Source: an uncultured Prevotella sp. (GTDB lineage Bacteria > Bacteroidota > Bacteroidia > Bacteroidales > Bacteroidaceae). Taken from it: a stretch of DNA of 64,000 nt. How positions within the stretch are numbered: the first letter of the stretch is position 1; every line of letters begins with the position of its first letter. The stretch is taken from the NCBI GenBank assembly GCA_905236755.1, contig CAJOCR010000002.1, forward strand, positions 1 to 64,000, read 5' to 3'. The notes under the pieces are model-generated. The model did no database searches. It had not been told where the DNA came from and was given only the letters and a program-made list of their open reading frames with translations. This document shows positions 50,342 to 58,180 of this stretch, one piece after another. The position numbers and the translations under genes are program-made.

Positions 50342-51262
50342 TTATCTATGTCCACCGAAGTGTCCACCACCACTATTGTTACTGCGAGAACCACCTCCAC
50401 TACGTGAACCACCTCCAGGAGAGAAGGTACGAGCTGGCGAACTGCTACGTGAACCACCGAAAGAACTACCGCTGCGAGAGCCTCCAAATGAACTATTGCC
50501 ACGAGAACCTCCGAATATGCGAGAGTTGCCTACGGTTTCGCGAGTGCTACTGCTACGAGAACCACCAAAGACGTTGTTACTGCGTTCAGTAGAACGGCTG
50601 CTATTGCCAAAAATATTATTACGTTCAGTAGAACGACTTCCGCCAAAAACTCTACTGTCAGAACGAGAACGATTGTTATCAAAGCCAACTTCTGAATGAC
50701 GCTTGTTGCCGAAGACTCTATCGCCTACTCTACGGTTGCCATAATCGCCACGAGAGAATCCATCACGCATACCAAAATGCTTGCGACCAGAATGATGAAC
50801 AAATGTGCGACCATGATACCAACTACGACCACCATTCACACGCCAGCTATGTCCACCACGATAAACGGTATAGAAATGTGGACGGCCAAAATAGAAGTAA
50901 TCACGATGTGGGTAGCGAGCATATATACGGAAATGCCAGAAACCAGCCTCCCAATATAATGGACGATAGAAGTATAACGCATCAAGGAATGAGCGATACT
51001 GCCAATCGAGAAGTATATATTGCAGATCGAGATTACGTTGCTGCCAATATACCCCATAGAGGTCGCTATGATGATTGATATTCATCAGATAGTCAAGATT
51101 AACCTCATAGGCAGCCTCATACTGCTCATCTGTGAGATTAAGTTCATACGCCATCTTATCCGTAAGGAAAAGAGCCTGTTCACGTGCCTGTTCGTAACTC
51201 ATGGCGTTGGCAGAAACTGTTATTGTAAACAGTGCTACAAAGGCTAATATAAACTTTTTCAT
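50342..51262 (-). CDS. Secreted protein with Gly/Ser/Arg (FGGSR) repeat tail
   Basis: A 306-residue protein. It has a signal peptide (ending VSANA, about residue 20), then a helical segment (SYEQAREQALFLTDKMAYELNLTDEQYEAAYEVN), a Tyr/Trp/His-rich middle (residues 75-165), and a C-terminal half of imperfect repeats FGGSRSS / FGNSSRSTERSNN / RVFGGSR, ending GGGHFGGHR. The tail is basic and disordered, like RNA- or polyanion-binding tails. I do not recognise an enzymatic domain. A possible -7 box TACATTTG (minus, 51348-51355) precedes it. Confidence 0.8.
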   Translation of the reverse strand: MKKFILAFVALFTITVSANAMSYEQAREQALFLTDKMAYELNLTDEQYEAAYEVNLDYLMNINHHSDLYGVYWQQRNLDLQYILLDWQYRSFLDALYFYRPLYWEAGFWHFRIYARYPHRDYFYFGRPHFYTVYRGGHSWRVNGGRSWYHGRTFVHHSGRKHFGMRDGFSRGDYGNRRVGDRVFGNKRHSEVGFDNNRSRSDSRVFGGSRSTERNNIFGNSSRSTERSNNVFGGSRSSSTRETVGNSRIFGGSRGNSSFGGSRSGSSFGGSRSSSPARTFSPGGGSRSGGGSRSNNSGGGHFGGHR

Positions 51263-51420
51263 AATCGTATTGTTTTAATTGTTATTACTATGTTCTTAAT
51301 GTGAACACTAGGATGATTACATCTTGAATATCCTTATCTTCACATTGCAAATGTATAACAATTATACAAGCTATTATGAGGTTTTTCCCTAAAGTGGGAG
51401 GGGAATTTCCCTATAAAAGT

Positions 51421-51446
51421 AATCCTCTGCCCTTGAGCAGAGGATT
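51421..51446. terminator. Terminator hairpin
   Basis: Perfect stem AATCCTCTGC / GCAGAGGATT with a 6-nt loop, downstream of the DUF308 gene on the minus strand. A short T-rich stretch follows. Confidence 0.7.
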
Positions 51447-51466
51447 ATATGTGAAAAACTGTTTTC

Positions 51467-52117
51467 TTAATTTGACGATGACGAATCATCTTTTATCTCT
51501 GTAGCTGTATAAGTGGTATGCTGAACATCATGAGACTCATGCCATAGCTTGCGACAACGATGAATTTTCAGAGCATTAACACATTCAACAACACCATAAA
51601 CCATCATGCACCACCCTATTATATATAAAGGTGTTCCTGCTGCTTTCATTGGTTGAAACATAAGATAGATACTAACAATAAGTAATATGCTTGGAACTAT
51701 CCACCAAACAATACCAATACGAGCAAACTTCAAAGCTGCAGACAAAGCTACAAACATGTTGATTGCTCCAAGAATAAGGATTGCTCCAAGAATGTACATC
51801 AACCATGTGACAAAGCTGGCAGGCATCAGGGTAAGAATAACACCAAGAATTACGCTTCCAATGCCTACTATAGGAAATGTAGGGCGCTCACCTGCAAGAA
51901 CATTGCCTTGCGCATCGGTAACAGTTACATTACTCAAGCTTTCATAATGACGCTTTGCACCATAATATGTGGTAATAGAAATAACACCTGAAAGGAAAAA
52001 CAATATACCAATGGCAATAGTAATCCATGTGACTGTTTGCTCACGATATTGAATGAGCAACACTCCTACAACAATGGCGCAAAGAGCACGAAAAAGGGCA
52101 CTACGTAATACTTTCAT
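51467..52117 (-). CDS. DUF308 (HdeD-like) membrane protein
   Basis: A 216-residue protein with six hydrophobic helices in paired repeats (RALCAIVVGVLLIQYREQTVTWITIAIG; VGIGSVILGVILTLMPASFVTWLMYILGA; GIVWWIVPSILLIVSIYLMFQP), the DUF308/HdeD pattern. HdeD is linked to acid resistance in E. coli; here the role is unknown. The first 20 residues could be a signal anchor. A -7 box TATCTTTG (minus, 52143-52150) precedes it. Confidence 0.85.
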   Translation of the reverse strand: MKVLRSALFRALCAIVVGVLLIQYREQTVTWITIAIGILFFLSGVISITTYYGAKRHYESLSNVTVTDAQGNVLAGERPTFPIVGIGSVILGVILTLMPASFVTWLMYILGAILILGAINMFVALSAALKFARIGIVWWIVPSILLIVSIYLMFQPMKAAGTPLYIIGWCMMVYGVVECVNALKIHRCRKLWHESHDVQHTTYTATEIKDDSSSSN

Positions 52118-52171
52118 ATTTTTATTAGGTTGATTTCTGGAACAAAGATAATAAGATATTTTTATTTTTTA

Positions 52172-52179
52172 TACCTTTG
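52172..52179 (+). promoter_or_regulatory. -7 box of the histidine-phosphatase gene
   Basis: TACCTTTG, 32 bp before the ATG at 52211. The minus-strand TATCTTTG at 52143-52150 serves the divergent DUF308 gene. Confidence 0.6.
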
Positions 52180-52210
52180 CAAAGGATTTTAATTCAAGGA
52201 TACAATAAAA

Positions 52211-52720
52211 ATGACAACTTTATATTTGGTTCGCCACGGTGAAACGGTTGATAACGCAGCTCAGATTCTGCAAGGACAGATGCAGGGCGAGCTTAATGAG
52301 ACTGGTATCAAACAGGCTTATGAAACCAGTAGAAAACTGGCTAACGAACATATTGATGTTTTTGTGTCGAGCGATCTTAAACGTTCTATCGACACCTGCA
52401 AGATTATTGCCCAGACACATGGTGTAACAAAAATAGAGACTACCCCACTTCTTAGAGAACGCGACTGGGGAAGCTTTACTGGAAAATTCATTCCTGATAT
52501 TCAAGATGTAGAATGGCCTAATGATATTGAAACTTTAGAAAGAATGATTGCAAGAGCACGCAATTTCATCACATGGCTAAAAATAACATGGCCCGACAAA
52601 ACCATTCTGGCTGTCGGGCATGGTATAATCAACAAAGCTATTCAGGCAGCATACTATAACAAACCTATGAATCAAATTCACAAAATGGATAATGCCGAAG
52701 TACGCGTGCTGATCCTTTGA
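52211..52720 (+). CDS. Histidine phosphatase (phosphoglycerate-mutase-like) family protein
   Basis: A 169-residue branch-1 histidine phosphatase. The catalytic LVRHGET is at residues 6-12 (His9 as phospho-acceptor), with SSDLKRSIDT, RERDWGSFTG, and AVGHG (second catalytic His) in the proper order. It is shorter than most phosphoglycerate mutases, so a small-molecule phosphatase is more likely than glycolysis. It converges with udk 3 bp away. Confidence 0.92.
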   Translation: MTTLYLVRHGETVDNAAQILQGQMQGELNETGIKQAYETSRKLANEHIDVFVSSDLKRSIDTCKIIAQTHGVTKIETTPLLRERDWGSFTGKFIPDIQDVEWPNDIETLERMIARARNFITWLKITWPDKTILAVGHGIINKAIQAAYYNKPMNQIHKMDNAEVRVLIL

Positions 52721-52723
52721 TTT

Positions 52724-53365
52724 CTATTCCTCTGTTGGGAAAACATTCACAAGTCCTTCAATATAGTTTCGAAGGATTGACACTCCCTTAATGTTTTGTC
52801 CGCCTTCTGGAATGATTAGGTCGGCATAACGCTTGGTAGGCTCGATAAACTGTTCGTGCATAGGCTTCAGAACAGCCAAATAACGATCAACAACCATGCT
52901 TACCGTACGTCCACGATCAATAGTATCACGCTGAATATTACGAATGAGACGCTCGTCTGGATCACAATCAACAAAGATTTTAAGATCCATCATCTCACGA
53001 AGACGAGGATCAAGAAGAGTCATGATTCCTTCGATAATGATTACAGGTTTAGGCTCGACATGAATCGTTTCTGGTAAACGATTGCTAAGAATATAAGAAT
53101 ACGTTGGCTGCTCTATGGCACGTCCTTCACGTAATTCGTTTACCTGCTTGATAAGCAAATCCCAATCAAAGGCATCTGGATGATCGAAGTTAATAGCCTT
53201 ACGGTCTTCATCCGTCATACCAGTTGTATCATTATAATAGCTGTCGAGCGGTACTACAGCAACATAATGAGGAGGCAATGCCTCTACAATCTTCTTTACT
53301 ACGGTGGTCTTGCCGCTTCCTGTTCCGCCAGCAATACCAATAATTGTTATTTTCTTTTCGTCCAT
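52724..53365 (-). CDS. udk: Uridine kinase
   Basis: A 213-residue P-loop kinase phosphorylating uridine and cytidine. Walker A GGTGSGKTT is at residues 13-21; then LDSYYND, NFDHPDAFDW, TYSYILSNR and the lid IRNIQRDTIDRGR. It is 22 bp after the uracil-DNA-glycosylase-like gene on the same strand. Confidence 0.96.
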   Translation of the reverse strand: MDEKKITIIGIAGGTGSGKTTVVKKIVEALPPHYVAVVPLDSYYNDTTGMTDEDRKAINFDHPDAFDWDLLIKQVNELREGRAIEQPTYSYILSNRLPETIHVEPKPVIIIEGIMTLLDPRLREMMDLKIFVDCDPDERLIRNIQRDTIDRGRTVSMVVDRYLAVLKPMHEQFIEPTKRYADLIIPEGGQNIKGVSILRNYIEGLVNVFPTEE

Positions 53366-53387
53366 ATATGGTTGTTGTTTATGCTAA

Positions 53388-53972
53388 CTAAATTCCTAAA
53401 TCATCGAACATGATTTGATAATATTCAGCCTTCTTCTCTGTTGCCATAGGATATGCTCGAGAACTACTCGGCATACGATAGAGACGAAGCGTGCGGTTTT
53501 CAAACTGAAATTCCACATAACCTCCCATCTTCATCTTTTTGGCATCCCTGATATTAAAATGCTGAGTGAATATTGTTGTGGCAAGCTGACCCGCGCACAC
53601 CACTCCCCTGCAATCGGGCAAAGCCCGAAGCATGCCATCAAGGTCGGCCTTCGAGATGACTTCGAGATCCTTATCAGATGCCGTACCCGTGGTTCTACGA
53701 ATACTCATGCACGTATCGAAAATGGCAACATGATGACGTTTTAGAAAAGATTTCAACTCATTGAGATGATAGCTTTTGCGCTCAAGGTCAACAAAATGAT
53801 TGCGATCATCATAAAAACAAATCCCCATGATGCGCCACATATCATTCTGAAAATTGGGATAATACCAATCCATACACCACCGCTTTGGGGCTGGAGGAAA
53901 CGTTCCCAACATCAACAAACGCGCATCCTTGGGCAACCAAGGCTCAAAAGGATGAATTTCTATATCGTTCAT
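53388..53972 (-). CDS. Uracil-DNA glycosylase-superfamily protein
   Basis: A 194-residue protein. ARLLMLGTFPPAPKRW at residues 16-31 holds the place of the UDG active-site motif A, followed by YYPNFQNDMWRIM, and the late MPSSSRAYP stands for motif B. It resembles the Mug-like DNA-deoxyinosine/uracil glycosylase group of Bacteroidetes. Base-excision repair is the family-based function. Within its coding sequence at 53647-53668 are two units matching the 11-bp arrays of this window. It precedes udk. Confidence 0.85.
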   Translation of the reverse strand: MNDIEIHPFEPWLPKDARLLMLGTFPPAPKRWCMDWYYPNFQNDMWRIMGICFYDDRNHFVDLERKSYHLNELKSFLKRHHVAIFDTCMSIRRTTGTASDKDLEVISKADLDGMLRALPDCRGVVCAGQLATTIFTQHFNIRDAKKMKMGGYVEFQFENRTLRLYRMPSSSRAYPMATEKKAEYYQIMFDDLGI

Positions 53973-54077
53973 ACCCTGTTACTCATTATTCTAACCGACA
54001 AATATAGTGAAAATTAGTCAAATATCCATTATATATACGTAAAAAGTTGTGCTACAAAGCAAAAAGGGGCTGAATAA

Positions 54078-54109
54078 TTTGCTATATTGGGAAAATCTTT
54101 GTAATTTTG
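54078..54109 (+). promoter_or_regulatory. rpmE2 promoter
   Basis: -33 TTTG at 54078-54081 and -7 box TAATTTTG at 54102-54109, 20 bp apart. A 70-nt leader with a GCGGGC/GCCC pairing precedes the ATG. Confidence 0.7.
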
Positions 54110-54185
54110 CAGCCGATTACACTCCGCGGGCAACAAAAGCCCTTTATGAGTTGAAAATATTAATAACAAATAACAATAGATTAAA

Positions 54186-54437
54186 ATGAAAAAAGGTATT
54201 CATCCAGAAAACTATCGCCCCGTCGTATTTAAGGATATGTCCAACGGCGATATGTTCCTTACAAAGTCTACATGCAAGGCTAATGATACAGTAGAGTTTG
54301 AAGGCGAGACTTATCCAGTAGTAAAGGTCGAAATCTCAAGCACTTCTCACCCATTCTACACAGGTAAGAGCAAGCTTGTTGATACAGCTGGTCGTGTTGA
54401 CCGCTTCATGAGCCGTTACGCTAAGCTGAAGAAGTAA
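54186..54437 (+). CDS. rpmE2: 50S ribosomal protein L31 type B
   Basis: An 83-residue L31: [21 protein letters not shown] is the type-B start, and [24 protein letters not shown] the conserved end. The zinc-binding CXXC pair of the C+ form is absent; only one Cys is present, so this is the zinc-independent form. Codon use is optimised as in rplY. Confidence 0.97.
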   Translation: MKKGIHPENYRPVVFKDMSNGDMFLTKSTCKANDTVEFEGETYPVVKVEISSTSHPFYTGKSKLVDTAGRVDRFMSRYAKLKK

Positions 54438-54481
54438 ATTATATACCTTTTTGAATTAAGGATATATTTACCTATCAACGG

Positions 54482-54527
54482 AATACAGATAAACGTAGTT
54501 GCATATGCGTTTATCTGTATTTTTTTT
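54482..54527 (+). terminator. Terminator after rpmE2
   Basis: A perfect 14-bp stem AATACAGATAAACG and complement, with a 12-nt loop and TTTTTTTT tail. Confidence 0.9.
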
Positions 54528-54665
54528 GTGAGTTTTTGAGTTGCTAAATTTATTAGTATTTAAGTCTATCAGTTTTTAATTTGGTTAGTTCTTGAGTTCT
54601 AATAAAAAATATGAGTTCATGAGTAACTCCTAAAGAGTTAAAACTCAAGAACTCATAAACTCAAT
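54528..54665. repeat. GAGTT-rich inverted repeat region
   Basis: Several GAGTT/AACTC units lie here; AGTTCTTGAGTT (54587-54598) has its exact complement at 54642-54653, and GAGTTCATGAGTAACTC lies in between. Motif TTGAGTTCTAA recurs elsewhere in the window. No gene. Confidence 0.6.
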
Positions 54666-54669
54666 AGCC

Positions 54670-55269
54670 TTAATGCTCTATAATCTTTTTTACCGTAGCT
54701 GCAGTAGGAGCCTCAACATTAGCATTCTGTCCAAACTGACGAGACTTTCCACTTGAAGCAGCACGTGCCTTAACAGCATCGAGGTTGATATATATCATAT
54801 CCTTATTATTACGACCTAACATATAACCTTCGAAGAAATCATTTTCTTTCAGCTTATATCCATACTTACGAGCATCAGCATCCATAACAAAAGTCTTACC
54901 ACTTCCTACATAAGTAATATATATATCACCAGTTCTATCATCAAGATACCAATTAAACTCCAAAGACTGACTTGCCTCTCCATCATAATCGATTTCAACA
55001 CCAGTTCCCTTTATCGCATAACGATTATTCTGAACAAAAGTCATGGAAACATCCCAAGAATACATCTGACCCGATTCACCATCCTTATATTGCATGCTAC
55101 CTGACCATGTACCAGAGAGAACCTCAGCCAAATCAAGAGCATTTAGTTCATCGTCATAATATCCACCACCACAATAGTTGTCCTCATACCAGTCAACTTC
55201 ACAACTTGTGAGCGAAAATGATACAAAAGCTAACGCTAACATCATTAAATATGTACTATAACGTTTCAT
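54670..55269 (-). CDS. Lipoprotein of unknown function
   Basis: A 199-residue secreted protein. Signal peptide and lipobox FSLTSC; Cys24 is lipidated if translation starts at 55269 (MKRYSTYLMM), which I prefer to the longer frame because of the normal signal length. The mature region starts with an acidic, Tyr-rich stretch (EVDWYEDNYCGGGYYDDE), then a beta-rich domain (GTWSGSMQYKDG, WDVSMTFVQNNRYAIKG, FNWYLDDRTGDIYITYV), suggesting a lipocalin-like barrel. I do not recognise a named family. A -7 box TATCTTTG lies at 55315-55322 (minus). Confidence 0.8.
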   Translation of the reverse strand: MKRYSTYLMMLALAFVSFSLTSCEVDWYEDNYCGGGYYDDELNALDLAEVLSGTWSGSMQYKDGESGQMYSWDVSMTFVQNNRYAIKGTGVEIDYDGEASQSLEFNWYLDDRTGDIYITYVGSGKTFVMDADARKYGYKLKENDFFEGYMLGRNNKDMIYINLDAVKARAASSGKSRQFGQNANVEAPTAATVKKIIEH

Positions 55270-55513
55270 AATCGTATGTATTAAATTGTTAAACATGTTT
55301 CTTTTTTACACTGGCAAAGATAATATAAGATCGCAATACAAATAAAAACTTTTTCCCTACACCTGAATAGGAATTTCCCCATTTATGATAGAAACATCCC
55401 TAAAGTGTACTTTGTGTACACAAAAACAATAACAAACCGCAAGTAATATTACTATTATAATTACTATTTAAAATTAAACACACATAAAGTGCAGCATTTT
55501 AAAATTATTTTTG

Positions 55514-55521
55514 TAATTTTG
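55514..55521 (+). promoter_or_regulatory. -7 box before the TrpB2 gene
   Basis: TAATTTTG, about 31 bp before the ATG at 55553. The upstream intergenic sequence (55323-55513) is AT-rich and shows no gene. Confidence 0.55.
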
Positions 55522-55552
55522 TAATCACTTGTAGATTTAAACAACAACAACC

Positions 55553-56929
55553 ATGAATAGAAAGAAATACATTCTCGAAGAAAACCAAATTCCAGACAAA
55601 TGGTACAACATCCAGGCAGATATGCCTAATAAACCACTTCCTCCGCTTAACCCGGAAACAAAAAAGCCATTAAAGGCTGAAGATTTAGCACATATTTTTA
55701 GTCTGGAATGTGCAAAACAGGAACTTGATACCGAAAACGCATGGATTCCTATACCAGAGGAAGTGCGCGAGAAATATAGTTACTATCGCTCAACACCATT
55801 GGTACGTGCTTATGCTTTAGAAAAAGCACTTAACACCAAAGCGCATATATATTTCAAAAACGAATCAACCAATCCATTAGGATCTCACAAAATAAACTCA
55901 GCAATTCCACAATGCTACTATTGTAAAGAGGAAGGCGACACTAACGTCACAACAGAAACAGGCGCCGGTCAATGGGGCATGGCCCTAAGCTATGCCGCAA
56001 AACTATACGGACTTGAAGCTGCGGTATATCAGGTAAAGATAACTCTACAACAAAAGCCATATCGCTCTATCGTGATGAAAACCTTTGGAGCAACAGTAGA
56101 AGGCTCACCCTCCATGTCAACGCGTGCAGGCAAAAACATCATAACCAAAGACCCACATCACCCAGGTTCACTTGGTACTGCTATTTCTGAAGCAATAGAG
56201 TTAGCCACAACAACACCTGGTTGTAAATACACATTAGGTTCGGTACTCAATCATGTTGCCTTGCATCAAAGCATTATTGGATTAGAGGCCGAAAAACAGA
56301 TGGAGATGGCTGGCGAATATCCCGACAAAATTATAGCATGCTTCGGAGGCGGAAGTAACTTTGGCGGATTAGCATTCCCATTCATGCGACACATTTTCGA
56401 CGGTACACATCCAAATACAGAGTTTATTGCAGCCGAACCTGCAAGTTGCCCAAAACTCACAAGAGGTAAATTTGAATACGACTTTGGAGACGAAGCTGGT
56501 TACACACCACTTCTTCCTATGTATACCTTAGGTCACGATTTCAAACCTGCAAATATTCATGCAGGAGGCCTAAGATATCATGGAGCAGGCGTCATCATAA
56601 GTCAGCTTCTAAAAGATGGATACATGCGTGGTGTTGACATTCAGCAACTCGAAACTTTCGAAGCAGGCATGCTATTTGCACAAACAGAAGGAATAATCCC
56701 GGCTCCAGAAAGTACACACGCAATAGCTGCTGCCATACGCGAAGCAAAAAAAGCAAACGAAGAAGGAACAGCCCCCGTCATCTTATTCTGCCTGAGTGGA
56801 CATGGCCTCATAGATATGCCATCATACGATGCATATATTAATGGAGATTTAAGAAATTACGAGGTCACAAACGATGAGATAAATAAATATCTTGCAAACG
56901 TACCACAGGTAGATATGAATAATATATAA
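55553..56929 (+). CDS. TrpB2-type tryptophan synthase beta-like enzyme
   Basis: A 458-residue PLP enzyme. Signature: NESTNPLGSHKINSA with PLP-binding Lys113, TETGAGQWG, the PLP-phosphate loop FGGGSNFGG, and the C-terminal CLSGHG. It belongs to the longer TrpB2 group (usual TrpB1 about 400), which functions as a stand-alone enzyme and may make tryptophan from indole and serine, or use another serine-like substrate. No trpA or other trp genes adjoin, as typical for TrpB2. Single gene. Confidence 0.93.
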   Translation: MNRKKYILEENQIPDKWYNIQADMPNKPLPPLNPETKKPLKAEDLAHIFSLECAKQELDTENAWIPIPEEVREKYSYYRSTPLVRAYALEKALNTKAHIYFKNESTNPLGSHKINSAIPQCYYCKEEGDTNVTTETGAGQWGMALSYAAKLYGLEAAVYQVKITLQQKPYRSIVMKTFGATVEGSPSMSTRAGKNIITKDPHHPGSLGTAISEAIELATTTPGCKYTLGSVLNHVALHQSIIGLEAEKQMEMAGEYPDKIIACFGGGSNFGGLAFPFMRHIFDGTHPNTEFIAAEPASCPKLTRGKFEYDFGDEAGYTPLLPMYTLGHDFKPANIHAGGLRYHGAGVIISQLLKDGYMRGVDIQQLETFEAGMLFAQTEGIIPAPESTHAIAAAIREAKKANEEGTAPVILFCLSGHGLIDMPSYDAYINGDLRNYEVTNDEINKYLANVPQVDMNNI

Positions 56930-57030
56930 TTATTCATCAAATCATGCTTTTGATGACAAAATAAAACATATTTGTTACAAATGATAATATTTTGGTATCA
57001 AATTATAAAATATTGTATCAAAAATAAATG

Positions 57031-57140
57031 TATATTTGCAACTGAATATAAGGATATCATGCAACTATTTTGTACTCGAGCTTAAATTAACATGCTAAAA
57101 AACAATAGAAGTCCTCGGTCAATTGGCTGAGGACTTTAAT
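57031..57140 (+). ncRNA. Short promoter-to-terminator unit
   Basis: A -7 box TATATTTG (57031-57038) would start a transcript near 57043. It includes AAGGATATC followed by ATG at 57060, an 8-codon frame (MQLFCTRA, stop TAA), then a hairpin AAGTCCTC/GAGGACTT (57109-57136) with a weak T-rich tail. No -33 TTTG at the ideal distance. It may be a small RNA or a leader peptide without a downstream gene. Confidence 0.35.
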
Positions 57141-57198
57141 TTTCATCCTTGCAAAGTTACATAAACGACTAATAATCAACATCTTAGAAAAAAAGTGT

Positions 57199-57385
57199 CT
57201 TCCACTTCCAGTTCTTCCAATTATTTTTCAACAAATGCATTTTTTTAAAATTTCAAAACTTAGAGTTCCAACCATATATAACTATATATATATCAATTAG
57301 TTATATTATATATATATATATTATATAGAGAGAAAGAGTAAAAGAAGATATAGCTTTTTTTAATTGGAAGAACTGGAAGTGGAAG
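57199..57385. repeat. Perfect 25-bp inverted repeat with AT-alternating loop
   Basis: Arms 57199-57223 and 57361-57385 match at all 25 positions; the arms are made of CTTCCA-like units. The 137-bp loop contains long TA alternations. No gene. Confidence 0.8.
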
Positions 57386-57406
57386 AATATTACAAGCAAA
57401 CACTCT

Positions 57407-57439
57407 ATCCTAAACAAATCCTAAGAACATCCTAAAGGA
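57407..57439 (+). repeat. Three-unit 11-bp tandem array
   Basis: Units ATCCTAAACAA, ATCCTAAGAAC, ATCCTAAAGGA. This equals the CCTAAA half of the arrays at 26.9 and 34.8 kb; the CTCGAA half is missing. Confidence 0.75.
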
Positions 57440-57463
57440 ATTACCAGCCTTCATAAGCATAAA

Positions 57464-57493
57464 TAAAAAACCGCTCCCTAAACGAGAGCGGTT
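57464..57493 (-). terminator. Terminator after the glutathione peroxidase gene
   Basis: Stem AACCGCTC / GAGCGGTT with a T-run read leftward. Confidence 0.8.
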
Positions 57494-57548
57494 ATTGTAT
57501 GTTTTATTTGTTCCTTGAGTTCTAAACTTTATCTACCACCAGATAATA

Positions 57549-58103
57549 CTACAGCTTGAGCAATTCTTCTATCTTAGTTGCGATATTAGCTATATTCTCT
57601 GTTGGCTCAAAGCGAGCAACAACCTGTCCCTTCTTATTAATAAGGAACTTAGTAAAGTTCCACTTAATATCAGCACTCTCCTTATAGTTAGGATCTGCCT
57701 CTGAAAGCATTTTTTCAAGAATAGGATATATTGGATGACTCTCATCCCATCCAGCAAACCCCTTTTGTTCCTTCAAGAACTTAAAGAGAGGATCGGCATC
57801 ATCGCCATTTACCTTTACCTTCTTAAAACGAGGGAATTCTGTACCAAAATTAAGCTTACAGAAATTGTGAATTGTCTCATCTGTACCAGGTGCCTGCTGA
57901 CCAAACTGATTACAAGGGAAATCAAGAATCTCAAAACCCTGAGAATGATATTTCTCATAGAGCTTCTCAAGTTCTTCATACTGAGGAGTAAAACCACATT
58001 TTGTAGCGGTATTGACTATCAGGAGCACCTCATTAGCATACTCCTTAATGGCAACCTCTTTACCTTTTCTGTCCTTAACAGAGAATTCGTAAACTGTTCT
58101 CAT
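57549..58103 (-). CDS. Glutathione peroxidase-family protein
   Basis: A 184-residue thioredoxin-fold peroxidase. Catalytic tetrad residues are seen as Cys36 (NTATKCGFTP), Gln70 region (NQFGQQAPG), and Trp148-Asn149 (KWNFTKFLI). It uses Cys rather than selenocysteine; Cys82 (HNFCKLNFGTEF) is at the place of the resolving Cys of thioredoxin-dependent members, so thioredoxin is the likely reductant. It reduces hydrogen peroxide or organic hydroperoxides. The promoter lies at 58149-58180. Confidence 0.95.
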   Translation of the reverse strand: MRTVYEFSVKDRKGKEVAIKEYANEVLLIVNTATKCGFTPQYEELEKLYEKYHSQGFEILDFPCNQFGQQAPGTDETIHNFCKLNFGTEFPRFKKVKVNGDDADPLFKFLKEQKGFAGWDESHPIYPILEKMLSEADPNYKESADIKWNFTKFLINKKGQVVARFEPTENIANIATKIEELLKL

Positions 58104-58148
58104 TGTTTAATTATATAATTCGTTGATACGTCACTTTAATATATGCCA

Positions 58149-58180
58149 CAAAGATACATTAAATAAAAGATATCACCAAA
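58149..58180 (-). promoter_or_regulatory. Promoter of the glutathione peroxidase gene
   Basis: Minus-strand -7 box TATCTTTG (58149-58156) with -33 TTTG (58177-58180), 20 bp apart. Confidence 0.7.

Noticed and set aside
50376..50699. 107-codon plus-strand frame rich in Leu, Arg, Glu and Pro repeats
   Set aside because: It is the complement of the FGGSR repeats; repeats of one frame always look regular in the others.
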